Positions 1-7,416 of a stretch of 64,000 bases of DNA are shown here, piece by piece. Within the stretch, counting starts at the first letter, position 1; each line of letters opens with the position of its first letter. Made by a program: the position numbers and the translations under genes. This DNA comes from an uncultured Chlamydiae bacterium (lineage in GTDB: Bacteria > Chlamydiota > Chlamydiia > Chlamydiales > SM23-39): assembly GCA_903893545.1 (NCBI GenBank), contig CAITMJ010000002.1, positions 1 to 64,000 of the forward strand, read 5' to 3'. Below the pieces are notes generated by a model. It saw only the letters and a list, made by a program, of their open reading frames with translations, had not been told where the DNA came from and did not search any database.

Positions 1-93
1 CCACACCTGATCCCTTCCCGAACTCAGAAGTTAAGCCTCTCGTCGCCGATGGTACTAACCGCAAGAGGTTGGGAGAGTAGGTAGCTGCCAGGT
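1..93 (+). rRNA. rrf: 5S ribosomal RNA, 3' part
   Basis: The first bases read as the interior and 3' end of a bacterial 5S rRNA: CCCTTCCCGAACTCAGAAG followed by the loop and helix bases GATGGTACTAACC and the closing GGGAGAGTAGGTAGCTGCCAGG. The 5' part lies outside the window. The 3' end is placed by analogy with other 5S genes and may be off by a few bases. A strong terminator follows, so this is the end of an rRNA operon. Confidence 0.93.
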
Positions 94-105
94 TTTTTTT
101 ACTCC

Positions 106-137
106 ACCCCAGAGATTTTTCTCTGGGGTTTTTTTTT
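106..137 (+). terminator. Rho-independent terminator of the rRNA operon
   Basis: A perfect 10-bp stem, ACCCCAGAGA (106-115) and TCTCTGGGGT (120-129), with a TTTT loop is followed directly by a run of T to position 136. This is a textbook intrinsic terminator placed just behind the 5S gene. The next gene's candidate ATG is only a few bases beyond the T run. Confidence 0.92.
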
Positions 138-143
138 GCCCTT

Positions 144-1112
144 ATGGAAACAGAATTTTTACTCCCAATAATTGCCGACGGTGAAGACAAAAGTTCTTCC
201 CTCATGAATTGCATCAGAAACAAATATCGGCACATTCGTAAGTGGGCCAAGCGCACCCATACCAATTGCTTTCGCATCTACGATCGCGATATTCCCTACA
301 TCCCTTTAGCCATCGACTTTTACGATGGTCGCTTCTGCGTGCAATACTTTTCAAAAGGAGAAAGTGAAGACCCCTCTCCTTTAATCGAAGAAGAAGTCTC
401 ACACGCACTCAAAGGCCTCTTTAACGCCTTGCCAAACTCCATTTATTGGAAAACCCGTATCAGGCGCGAAAGATTGCAGCAATATGAAAAAGAAGACGAC
501 TCTCAAGAATTTTTCACCGTACTCGAATATGGTGTAAAATTCCGAATCAACCTCCTCGACTACCTCGACACAGGCCTTTTTCTCGATCATCGAGAAACCA
601 GGCACCTAGTCGCCTCTCAGTGTAAAGACAAACGAGTGCTAAACCTCTTTGCCTACACCTGCTCTTTTAGCGTACACGCAGCGGCCCACGGTTCCGCCTT
701 TACCAAAAGCGTAGACATGTCCAATACCTACACAGAATGGGGCAAAGAGAACTTCCTCCTCAACCGCCTTCCCTTAGCAAATAATCCCATCGTCCGCGCC
801 GATTGCTTAAAATTTCTCGAAGAAGAAAAAGCAAAGTACGACATCATCATCATCGATCCACCGACCATCTCTCGGTCAAAGAAAATGGACCAAATATTCG
901 ACGTCCAAATCGACTACATCTATTTAATCGCAAAAGCACTCGACCTATTGACCCCTGGTGGGACAATCTTCTTTAGCACCAACTCTCGAAAGTTTGTCTT
1001 TGATCAAACACAATTTCCAACCGCTTCCATCCAAGAGATCTCCCACAAGACCCTGCCCCTAGATTTTCACGATCCTAAAATCCATCGCTGCTGGAAGGTA
1101 TACCCAAGTTGA
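144..1112 (+). CDS. rlmK: 23S rRNA methyltransferase, RlmK-like
   Basis: Class I SAM-dependent methyltransferase resembling the C-terminal (RlmK) half of RlmL, which makes m7G2069 in 23S rRNA. Visible hallmarks are the N-terminal RKWAKR and FRIYDRDIPYIPLAID stretch, the TGLFLDHRETR segment, the SAM-binding VLNLFAYTCSFSVHAAAHG motif, and the catalytic-loop signature IDPPTISRSKKMDQIFDVQ, which closely matches RlmK (DPPTFSNSKRM). It is a stand-alone protein of 322 residues without the RlmL half. It begins right after the 5S terminator, with no clear Shine-Dalgarno at 144. An alternative ATG at 204 would remove 20 weakly conserved residues. A target other than G2069 is possible. Confidence 0.85.
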   Translation: METEFLLPIIADGEDKSSSLMNCIRNKYRHIRKWAKRTHTNCFRIYDRDIPYIPLAIDFYDGRFCVQYFSKGESEDPSPLIEEEVSHALKGLFNALPNSIYWKTRIRRERLQQYEKEDDSQEFFTVLEYGVKFRINLLDYLDTGLFLDHRETRHLVASQCKDKRVLNLFAYTCSFSVHAAAHGSAFTKSVDMSNTYTEWGKENFLLNRLPLANNPIVRADCLKFLEEEKAKYDIIIIDPPTISRSKKMDQIFDVQIDYIYLIAKALDLLTPGGTIFFSTNSRKFVFDQTQFPTASIQEISHKTLPLDFHDPKIHRCWKVYPS

Positions 1113-1130
1113 CTCAAAATTTGAGTATTT

Positions 1131-1916
1131 CTAAAACTTAATTTCCAACGACGCGTTGATTCCATTTTGATTGAAGAAGCGAGATTCGACGGCAAGAGTG
1201 CCTTTCTCTCCCATCACAAGAGTTGCGCCAACGGCCATTCCCCATGCATTCGTGCCTACAAACGAGCGAATGGAGGCATCCATTGGTTCTTCAAACCCCG
1301 GCACATTCACCAGAAAGCCATATTGATTGGGATCGATTTTCGTATTGATATACGTCCCATTGATGTACGGGCAAAAAATCCCGCTTTGGTAAGACATGCC
1401 GAACGATCCCTGATACTCTCGATACTTGAGCATCAGATTCGATTCAATATCCAATGCAAGTCCCGACGAGACTAAAAAAAGAGGTTTTTGCTCGGTTTGA
1501 AAGTATTTTAAATCAGCGCCAATCCGAAAACAATCGAGCTCAAAAACAATCGCCTTTGCGCCGATTCCCCAAGAAAATTGCCGCCTAGAAAACACCTCTT
1601 CATCCATTTGGAGCGTAGAACTGCCCAAAAGTCCATAAATATCGAGCCTTCGCTGAAAACTCAATGTCAGTTGCGCGGTTTCTGAAGAGAGACTAGCAAC
1701 AGGAGGTTTTTCCTCCGTTGTACCCACTTCAAACTCTCCGTGGATATGTTGCGAATACATATAATCATCTAAAAAAGCCACCCGTAGCGCCCACACCTCA
1801 TTCTTAAAAGGCACAAGCCCCTTTGTCATCAAACCCGGCTGTGCGGGATTTCCGCAAACAAACGACCAACACTGAACTGCCGTCAATAAACAACCAATTA
1901 AGAAGGGGTAACGCAT
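1131..1916 (-). CDS. Predicted outer-membrane beta-barrel protein
   Basis: A 261-residue exported protein of unknown specific role. It starts with a signal peptide (MRYPFLIGCLLTAVQCWSF) and continues with alternating hydrophobic and polar strands and many Tyr, Phe and Gly residues. It ends in phenylalanine (SLEIKF), as expected for a barrel recognised by the BAM machinery. TAGGAG sits five bases before the ATG. The pattern recalls chlamydial porin-type proteins (MOMP family), but I see no specific signature and the cysteine content is low. It is convergent with the upstream methyltransferase. Confidence 0.65.
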   Translation of the reverse strand: MRYPFLIGCLLTAVQCWSFVCGNPAQPGLMTKGLVPFKNEVWALRVAFLDDYMYSQHIHGEFEVGTTEEKPPVASLSSETAQLTLSFQRRLDIYGLLGSSTLQMDEEVFSRRQFSWGIGAKAIVFELDCFRIGADLKYFQTEQKPLFLVSSGLALDIESNLMLKYREYQGSFGMSYQSGIFCPYINGTYINTKIDPNQYGFLVNVPGFEEPMDASIRSFVGTNAWGMAVGATLVMGEKGTLAVESRFFNQNGINASLEIKF

Positions 1917-1966
1917 ACCGCTCCTATACCAAGAGACGAGGTTCTAGGACAAGCCAAAATTGGTTT

Positions 1967-1992
1967 TTTACAAAGCCCTTGCGGTATATACT
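1967..1992 (+). promoter_or_regulatory. Possible hctA promoter
   Basis: TATACT at 1987-1992 is a good -10 candidate about 40 bases upstream of the hctA start. The nearest -35-like hexamer, TTTACA at 1967-1972, is only 14 bases upstream; TTTTTT at 1964-1969 would give a 17-base spacer. The call rests on the -10 and its position. Confidence 0.35.
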
Positions 1993-2032
1993 CGAAACTC
2001 CTTATGAAGAAAATATTAGGAGATTTGTTGCA

Positions 2033-2281
2033 ATGGCCCTGGCCGATACGATCAATCAATTGAACCATCTGCTCTCAAGATTGGCAAAAGATCTCACCAA
2101 AGTGCAGCAAGGCAACAAAGCCGCCGCGCAACGAGTTCGAACCGGAACCATCAAACTAGATAAAACGGCTAAAATCTTTCGCAAAGAATCAGTCCACGCC
2201 GAAAAAAACGGCAAATTCAAAAAGAAGCCCCTTGGGAAAAAGTCCCTCAAGCGGCCAAAGCTCAAACCAAAAAAACGATAA
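2033..2281 (+). CDS. hctA: Histone H1-like nucleoid protein Hc1
   Basis: Chlamydial histone-like DNA-binding protein that condenses the chromosome in the infectious elementary body. The N-terminal half matches Hc1 closely, with the family core KGNKAAAQRVRT then KLDKTAKIFRKES and HAEKNGKF. The tail is a Lys/Arg/Pro cluster (KKPLGKKSLKRPKLKPKKR). At 82 residues it is shorter than the roughly 125-residue Chlamydia Hc1, the loss being in the repetitive basic tail. The start is set by AGGAG at 2018-2022. In-frame sequence further upstream is open but does not resemble Hc1. Its neighbour rlmD is also hctA's neighbour in Chlamydia. Confidence 0.92.
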   Translation: MALADTINQLNHLLSRLAKDLTKVQQGNKAAAQRVRTGTIKLDKTAKIFRKESVHAEKNGKFKKKPLGKKSLKRPKLKPKKR

Positions 2282-2351
2282 CACTCGGCCCCTAGGCCAT
2301 TCTATCAAATCTGAAAATTTATTTATGCTCAATTAAAAATCCCTTTTTGCG

Positions 2352-2357
2352 TATACT
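2352..2357 (+). promoter_or_regulatory. -10 element of rlmD
   Basis: TATACT lies nine bases before the rlmD ATG, preceded by TTTTTGCG. A transcript from this element would begin within two or three bases of the start codon. No ribosome binding site is present. No convincing -35 is seen; the upstream region is AT-rich. Confidence 0.4.
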
Positions 2358-2366
2358 CCCTCCGCT

Positions 2367-3764
2367 ATGGAAACGCAAAAGACCCCAGAGACCGCCCAGC
2401 TCTCTATTCAAACATTTTCCCCCAAAGGCTACGGAGTTGCTACTCTTGAGAGGCCAGCGCCTCTGCCCTCCCTAGAAGTCGAAGTCGCCCATGCCCTGCC
2501 CGGGGACCTTCTGTTTGTCGAGATGCGTAAGAAAATGCGGGGGACCCGTAAAGGGCGCCTCTTAGAAGTCCTAACGCCGGCCTCTTCTCGCGTCAAACCT
2601 GCCTGCGCTCACGCCACTGTCTGTGGAGGGTGTTGCTGGCAGCAGATGAGCTACGATGCTCAGCTGCAGGAAAAAGAAAAACGGGTTCGAGACGCCTTTG
2701 GCCCCACCATTCCCATTGAGCCCATCCTCGCTGCGCCTCAAATTTTCCGCTATCGGAACAAAATGGAGTTCACCTTCTCTGAAAATCGGGGAGGGATGAA
2801 GTATCTCGGCCTCATGATCGCCCAAGCAGAGCCCTACGTCTACAACACCGAAGAGTGCCATCTTTGCAGCGCCTGGTTCTCAGAAACCCTTCGCGCCGTG
2901 CGCGCCTGGTGGGAAAAGAGCGGTTTAAAGGCCTACAGCCCCTCTTATGACACAGGGACCTTGCGCTACATCACCCTCCGCGAATCGGTCCGTAGAGGGC
3001 AAAAAATGGTCATCCTCAACGTCTCTGGCAACCCCGACTCCGCTCCTACCCGCGACCAGCTCAACTCATTTGTCCAAACACTCCAAACAGCCATTGGCGA
3101 AGCCTCCATCTTCCTCCGCATCCACCAGACCAAAAAAGGGACCCCTACCCAATTCTTCGAGATGCACCTAGCTGGACCTGACCACATCGTCGAAGAGCTC
3201 CATCTCCAAGGAGGTTCCCTCTCCTTCAAAATCAGCCCAGCCTCCTTCTTTCAGCCCAACACCCTCCAAGCCGAAAAACTCTACGACACAGCCCTCCAGC
3301 TCCTTGCCCCCCTCGCGCCCAACCGGATCTTCGACCTCTACTGCGGCACAGGCACCCTCGGCATGGCAGCCTCCAGATCGGCCAAAGAAGTCATCGGCAT
3401 CGAACTTTCCCCAGAAGCCGTCCTCGACGCCGAAGAAAACGCCCGGCAAAACGGCCTCACTAACTGCACCTTCCTCCAAGGGGACGTCGGCAAGGTTCTG
3501 ACCCGCCTCCTCTCTGACCCCTCTTTTACACCTCCAGACGCCGTCATCGTCGACCCTCCCCGCGCAGGGCTCGACCCTCTGGCCATCCACCACCTCCTCA
3601 CCCTGCGGCCGAGGGCTATCCTCTACGTCTCTTGCAACCCCCTTACCCAAGCAGAGAACATCCGCGAGCTTACAAGAGCCGGCTATCGGATCCAAACCCT
3701 CCAGCCCGTCGACCAATTTCCCCACACTTACCACATCGAAAATATCGCTTTACTTGTCAGATAA
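2367..3764 (+). CDS. rlmD: 23S rRNA (uracil-5-)-methyltransferase RlmD
   Basis: TrmA/RlmD-family enzyme that methylates U1939-type uridines in 23S rRNA. The order of parts is an N-terminal TRAM domain (residues about 10-75), an iron-sulfur cysteine cluster (CAHATVCGGCC and ECHLC), the SAM site IFDLYCGTGTLGMAAS, the VIVDPPRAGL motif and the catalytic cysteine in YVSCNPLT. The length of 465 residues is normal for the family. Third codon positions are unusually rich in C (CTC, ACC, CCC, AAC), unlike the AT-richer genes around it. It follows hctA, as in Chlamydia. No Shine-Dalgarno precedes the ATG. Confidence 0.93.
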   Translation: METQKTPETAQLSIQTFSPKGYGVATLERPAPLPSLEVEVAHALPGDLLFVEMRKKMRGTRKGRLLEVLTPASSRVKPACAHATVCGGCCWQQMSYDAQLQEKEKRVRDAFGPTIPIEPILAAPQIFRYRNKMEFTFSENRGGMKYLGLMIAQAEPYVYNTEECHLCSAWFSETLRAVRAWWEKSGLKAYSPSYDTGTLRYITLRESVRRGQKMVILNVSGNPDSAPTRDQLNSFVQTLQTAIGEASIFLRIHQTKKGTPTQFFEMHLAGPDHIVEELHLQGGSLSFKISPASFFQPNTLQAEKLYDTALQLLAPLAPNRIFDLYCGTGTLGMAASRSAKEVIGIELSPEAVLDAEENARQNGLTNCTFLQGDVGKVLTRLLSDPSFTPPDAVIVDPPRAGLDPLAIHHLLTLRPRAILYVSCNPLTQAENIRELTRAGYRIQTLQPVDQFPHTYHIENIALLVR

Positions 3765-3813
3765 AGGCAGTTCAGGCATTCTGGAGGGGCATTTTTTACC
3801 TTAGGATTTATCT

Positions 3814-4170
3814 ATGAAAACACTACTTTCTCTCTTTGCGCTTCCAGCAGTGATCTTCGCTCAAGACGCAGCGCCATCCGCACAAGGCGGAATGACCCAA
3901 ACCGTCATTATGATTGGGATCGCTCTTCTATTCTTCTATTTCATTCTTTGGAGACCGGAACAGAAACGACGTAAAGCTGCAGAAACTCTACGCAGTACCT
4001 TGAAAAAAGGGGACAAAGTAACCGCCATGGCGATCATCGGCACAGTTGATCGAATCAATGATCATACAGTTGTTTTAAAGATGATTGACGGCGCTAAAAT
4101 CGAGATGCTAAAAGCCTCAATCACTGATGTACAGTCAGCAGTTGAGACGACTAGTTCTTCTGAAGGTTAG
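3814..4170 (+). CDS. yajC: Preprotein translocase subunit YajC
   Basis: Small inner-membrane partner of SecDF in protein export. The 118-residue protein has an N-terminal hydrophobic stretch ending in FAQDAAPSAQGG, then a second transmembrane helix (VIMIGIALLFFYFILWRPEQ) leading straight into the family motif RPEQKRRK. The cytoplasmic domain contains LKKGDKVTAMAIIGTV, typical of YajC. A weak AGGA precedes the ATG. The gene may be co-transcribed with rlmD. It overlaps the convergent downstream gene by four bases. Confidence 0.93.
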   Translation: MKTLLSLFALPAVIFAQDAAPSAQGGMTQTVIMIGIALLFFYFILWRPEQKRRKAAETLRSTLKKGDKVTAMAIIGTVDRINDHTVVLKMIDGAKIEMLKASITDVQSAVETTSSSEG

Positions 4171-6158
4171 TAGTTCATTCCTTGAAAGAAGTTAAATTTC
4201 TCGGCAAAGGACGCCTTGTCAAGGTCTGAGAGTTTCTTAGGAGAGGGGGTAACAGTTAATTGTTCCTCCTCTGTCACTTTGTTAAAACGATTGCGGATGT
4301 CTGTAGACAAGCTTTCGTTTCCGGGTGTGGGAGCTCCGAAAGTGGATGAAACACTTGATGGCTCCTCGACCTCAGTCATCTTCATGTCGTTAGACAATAT
4401 TGCAGCTTGAGAAGACGATGTTTGTGTAAACAACGGTTCAAATGCTCTTGCGACCTTTGCTTTGGCGTCCGCTACTATCTGATCTAAATCAATAGGTGTC
4501 TCGATATTTAAATCTGTTTGGGCCGAACTGTCTCTTTCTTCTATAGCTTTGCCCATGTTAGATATAAATAGGTCAAACTCTTTCGCTTCAGCGATTTTTT
4601 CTATTTGAAATTTGTTGATGTCAGTTTTTAACTGAACGATTGTAGCTTCGTGGTTTTTTCTGTCATCTTGTAACCTAGCTACTTCTGCCTGTAAAGGCGT
4701 TTGACTATTTAGGATTTCTTGAATCTTTTCCATCGATTTGGACATTAGTTGATTTAAGCTTGCGAGTTCTTTTTCTGAGCTAGAAAGTTTTCGTTTCGTG
4801 TCTTCTAAATCAAGATTTAACTGTTCATTTTTAGGCTGTGCAGATGACAGTTTTTTTAATTCCACATCTAAAGAGGCAGCCTTTTTTACAAGAGCATCGT
4901 TGTCCTTAATTAGATGGGTATTGTCTTTTAGTAGCTGGTCATTCTCTTGGCTAATTGTTGAACCTTTGCTTGCTAAGTTCTTGTTGCTCTCTTGAAGTGA
5001 AGTACAGGTGTTCTCTAAATGTGAGGTCCTTTGTTCTAATCTAAAATTGTCTTTTTTGTTTTTTGTGTTTTCAGTGCTAAGGTTGTCTACTAGTGTTGTC
5101 AATGTTTTAGAGTTAGCTAATGCCTCGAGAAGTTTTTTAGAGTAGGTTTCGTTGTTTTCGAAAAGATCATTTTTGCTCTTTTCTAAAGAAGTAATTTTTG
5201 AATTTGTTTCATTTAATTTAGATTGCAGCGAAGAGAGATCTTTTTTGTTAGTTTCTATGTCCCGCTTAAGTTCTGTATTGTATTTTTTCTCTGTTGCGAG
5301 TAACCCATTTAGGTCAGCTTCTCGGGCAAGAGATTCTTGTTTTGATGCTGTGAGATCATCAAGAAGATTTTGATGTTGATCGACAAGAACTTTAACTTGT
5401 TGTTTGGATTGAGATAGTTCGCTTCTGTAGCCTTTTGTTAATTCTTCTGTATCGGCGAGTAAATTTTTTCCATATTTTTCGAATCCATCGACTAATGCAT
5501 TTTCATTGTTTCGAAGATCGTTATTTTCTTGAGCTAGATTTTTAGATACTCGTTTTAGGTTGTCTAAGTGAAAGTTTAAGTCTTGGATTTGTTGTTGAGC
5601 CTTTTGCAAGGAGCTGCTTAAATCGTTAATCTTTTGCGTAGTTTCGGGATCTTGAGGGAGCTTTTTTTCTGAAACGGAATTGAGAGAAGTTCTTCGAGAG
5701 AGCGGTGGAGTCTTCTGTGTGGGTATACCAGATGAACTTGACGATGTATGTTCAGCTGGTTTTGGAGACATTAGCTGTCCGTATACATAGCTTACGGCAC
5801 CAGCCACTGAGATCGTCTTCTGTTTTGATGACAGAAGTTTTTGGCTCTTAAATTCGAGAGCCGCCAAATCGCGTTTGTTCCCCTGGTTGTCAGAAAATTC
5901 CAGACTTTTAGAGTGAACGTAAGAGCATGTCAGCGTCCAATCATCCGAAGGAGTTCCTTTCAATGCCGTCTCGGCGATGCCCTTCCAGAGTTGCTGTACT
6001 TTTAGTACAGTTTCCCCTAGTTTTCCTGCCGTAAGTCCTTCGCAAGAAATGTCGATGTCATAGGACTTAGTGCCAATTTTAAGGGCGTTCTTAATGACGT
6101 ATTGATCTTCCCCCTTAGGAGCGATCGTTACTTCCGAATTGATTGTTATTTTTGACAT
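4167..6158 (-). CDS. Long coiled-coil protein, possible effector
   Basis: No family recognised. Residues 1 to about 130 form a compact Ile/Thr-rich region (starting MSKITINSEVTIAPKGEDQY). Residues about 175-540 are almost continuous heptad repeats rich in Leu, Lys, Asn, Asp and Ser (for example LEQRTSHLENTCTSLQESNK). The last 120 residues are acidic and Ser/Thr-rich. No signal peptide or transmembrane helix is visible. The start is chosen at MSKIT because GGGA lies upstream; an in-frame ATG 18 codons earlier has an implausible tail. The sequence is clearly more AT-rich than its neighbours. Long soluble coiled-coil proteins of this kind are common among chlamydial secreted effectors, but secretion is inference only. 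Confidence 0.6.
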   Translation of the reverse strand: MSKITINSEVTIAPKGEDQYVIKNALKIGTKSYDIDISCEGLTAGKLGETVLKVQQLWKGIAETALKGTPSDDWTLTCSYVHSKSLEFSDNQGNKRDLAALEFKSQKLLSSKQKTISVAGAVSYVYGQLMSPKPAEHTSSSSSGIPTQKTPPLSRRTSLNSVSEKKLPQDPETTQKINDLSSSLQKAQQQIQDLNFHLDNLKRVSKNLAQENNDLRNNENALVDGFEKYGKNLLADTEELTKGYRSELSQSKQQVKVLVDQHQNLLDDLTASKQESLAREADLNGLLATEKKYNTELKRDIETNKKDLSSLQSKLNETNSKITSLEKSKNDLFENNETYSKKLLEALANSKTLTTLVDNLSTENTKNKKDNFRLEQRTSHLENTCTSLQESNKNLASKGSTISQENDQLLKDNTHLIKDNDALVKKAASLDVELKKLSSAQPKNEQLNLDLEDTKRKLSSSEKELASLNQLMSKSMEKIQEILNSQTPLQAEVARLQDDRKNHEATIVQLKTDINKFQIEKIAEAKEFDLFISNMGKAIEERDSSAQTDLNIETPIDLDQIVADAKAKVARAFEPLFTQTSSSQAAILSNDMKMTEVEEPSSVSSTFGAPTPGNESLSTDIRNRFNKVTEEEQLTVTPSPKKLSDLDKASFAEKFNFFQGMNY

Positions 6159-6257
6159 AAAATCCCAATGTTTATTGATTATAATTATATAAAAAACTGC
6201 TTTAATATTCAATAGTTATTTTTAATTACTGTCTATTATTGAGTTGTTGATAATGAG

Positions 6258-7412
6258 TTACTTGGGATTGAGAGAGGAGGTGTCTAGGACCTCGCCGCTG
6301 ATCCCGATGGCGGTGATGGTGGCCGACTTAATGCCGAGTTCTACGAGGTAGGCGTTGTTTTTACGGGCTCTTTTGTCTAAGTACCACTGGGGGAAGGTTT
6401 TACGGGGGGAGGAACCCCAGCAGCCGTCGCCGAAATAGAGGGTTCTCCCGGCTGGGTTTTTAGAGCCGGCCTTTAGGGGGTAGGTTTTTTTGAAGGTGTG
6501 GTTGTGGTGCTCGAAGGCGGCTTGGACTTTAAACTCATCGAAGAGAGGGCACCAGTTATCCCGGATGTTTTTGGAGGCGGTATTGTCGTAGGCGTAGTAG
6601 GAGGGGTAGGCGGCGATGTGGTAGACGGCGAGGAGGTAGGGGGTTTGGAAGCGGTCTTCGAGGGCTTTATCGAGCCAGATGGTTTGACGCCCTTCGATGG
6701 GATGGAAGTGGCCGGTATCGAGGAGAAGGAGGCTGAGGTAGGTGCCAAAGTCAACGGCTCGGTAGAGCTCTTTTTTAGGGAAGGCAAAGAGGTTAAAAAA
6801 GAGTTCGTAATCGTCGGGGGCAATGTCGTGGTTGCCGGGCACAACGAGGAAGGGGATGAGGCGGCCATCTTTAGCGACGCAGGTCTCTTGCCAGTCGGCG
6901 AGGAATTTAAACCACTGGTGGGCAGGGGAACTCATGAGATTTAAGGGACGTCCGATGGCATAGGCGAGGTCCCCGCCGAGGACGGCAAAGAGGGGGTCGA
7001 GTTTGGCGAGGTTTTGTCCCATTTTGCGGAAGAGTTTCGGCGAGAGGTAGAGATCTCCGCCGATGATGAACCGGAGAGGAGTGTTGAGGTTGGCGGGCGC
7101 TGTGCGGAAGGTGTAGGAGGTCGTTTCGTCGTTGATTTGAAAGGAGTAGACGGTATTGGGTTCAAGCCCTTCTAAGGTAGTTGCATGGATGAGGATGTTT
7201 TCTTCCGAAAGAGATTGATGAGAACCTATGCTAGTGACTTTTTGTCCATCGGGGCGCTGGTAGTGGATGACGTCTTCATCGCAGTCGCTATGCCACTGAA
7301 TGGTCATAGTGGTAGTGGGATCTTTATACCAGCTTAGGTATAGAGCGGTGATGTTTTCGCTGCTAAGAGCAAAAGAGAGGAGAAGGAAAAGGGGGAGGAA
7401 ACGGGCATCCAT
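6258..7412 (-). CDS. Purple acid phosphatase-like metallophosphoesterase
   Basis: Calcineurin-like metallophosphatase of the purple acid phosphatase type, exported by an N-terminal signal (MDARFLPLFLLLSFALSS). Residues about 20-105 form the Fn3-like N-terminal domain (TIQWHSD, YSFQIND, YTFRTAP). The catalytic core shows the metal-binding blocks in order: GGDLYLS, VLGGDLAYA, VPGNHDIA, YHIAAYPS and EHHNHTFKKTYP. A phosphohydrolase is also found in this neighbourhood in Chlamydia. The gene starts four bases after htpG stops, so the two are probably co-transcribed. Substrate is unknown. Confidence 0.85.
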   Translation of the reverse strand: MDARFLPLFLLLSFALSSENITALYLSWYKDPTTTMTIQWHSDCDEDVIHYQRPDGQKVTSIGSHQSLSEENILIHATTLEGLEPNTVYSFQINDETTSYTFRTAPANLNTPLRFIIGGDLYLSPKLFRKMGQNLAKLDPLFAVLGGDLAYAIGRPLNLMSSPAHQWFKFLADWQETCVAKDGRLIPFLVVPGNHDIAPDDYELFFNLFAFPKKELYRAVDFGTYLSLLLLDTGHFHPIEGRQTIWLDKALEDRFQTPYLLAVYHIAAYPSYYAYDNTASKNIRDNWCPLFDEFKVQAAFEHHNHTFKKTYPLKAGSKNPAGRTLYFGDGCWGSSPRKTFPQWYLDKRARKNNAYLVELGIKSATITAIGISGEVLDTSSLNPK

Positions 7413-7416
7413 TTCC

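Noticed and set aside
1823..2032. 70-codon upstream extension of hctA
   Set aside because: No similarity to Hc1, crosses the likely promoter, and the AGGAG at 2018 supports the later ATG.
3168..3734. 188-codon open frame antisense to rlmD
   Set aside because: Produced by the C-rich third positions of rlmD; no ribosome binding site or recognisable motif.
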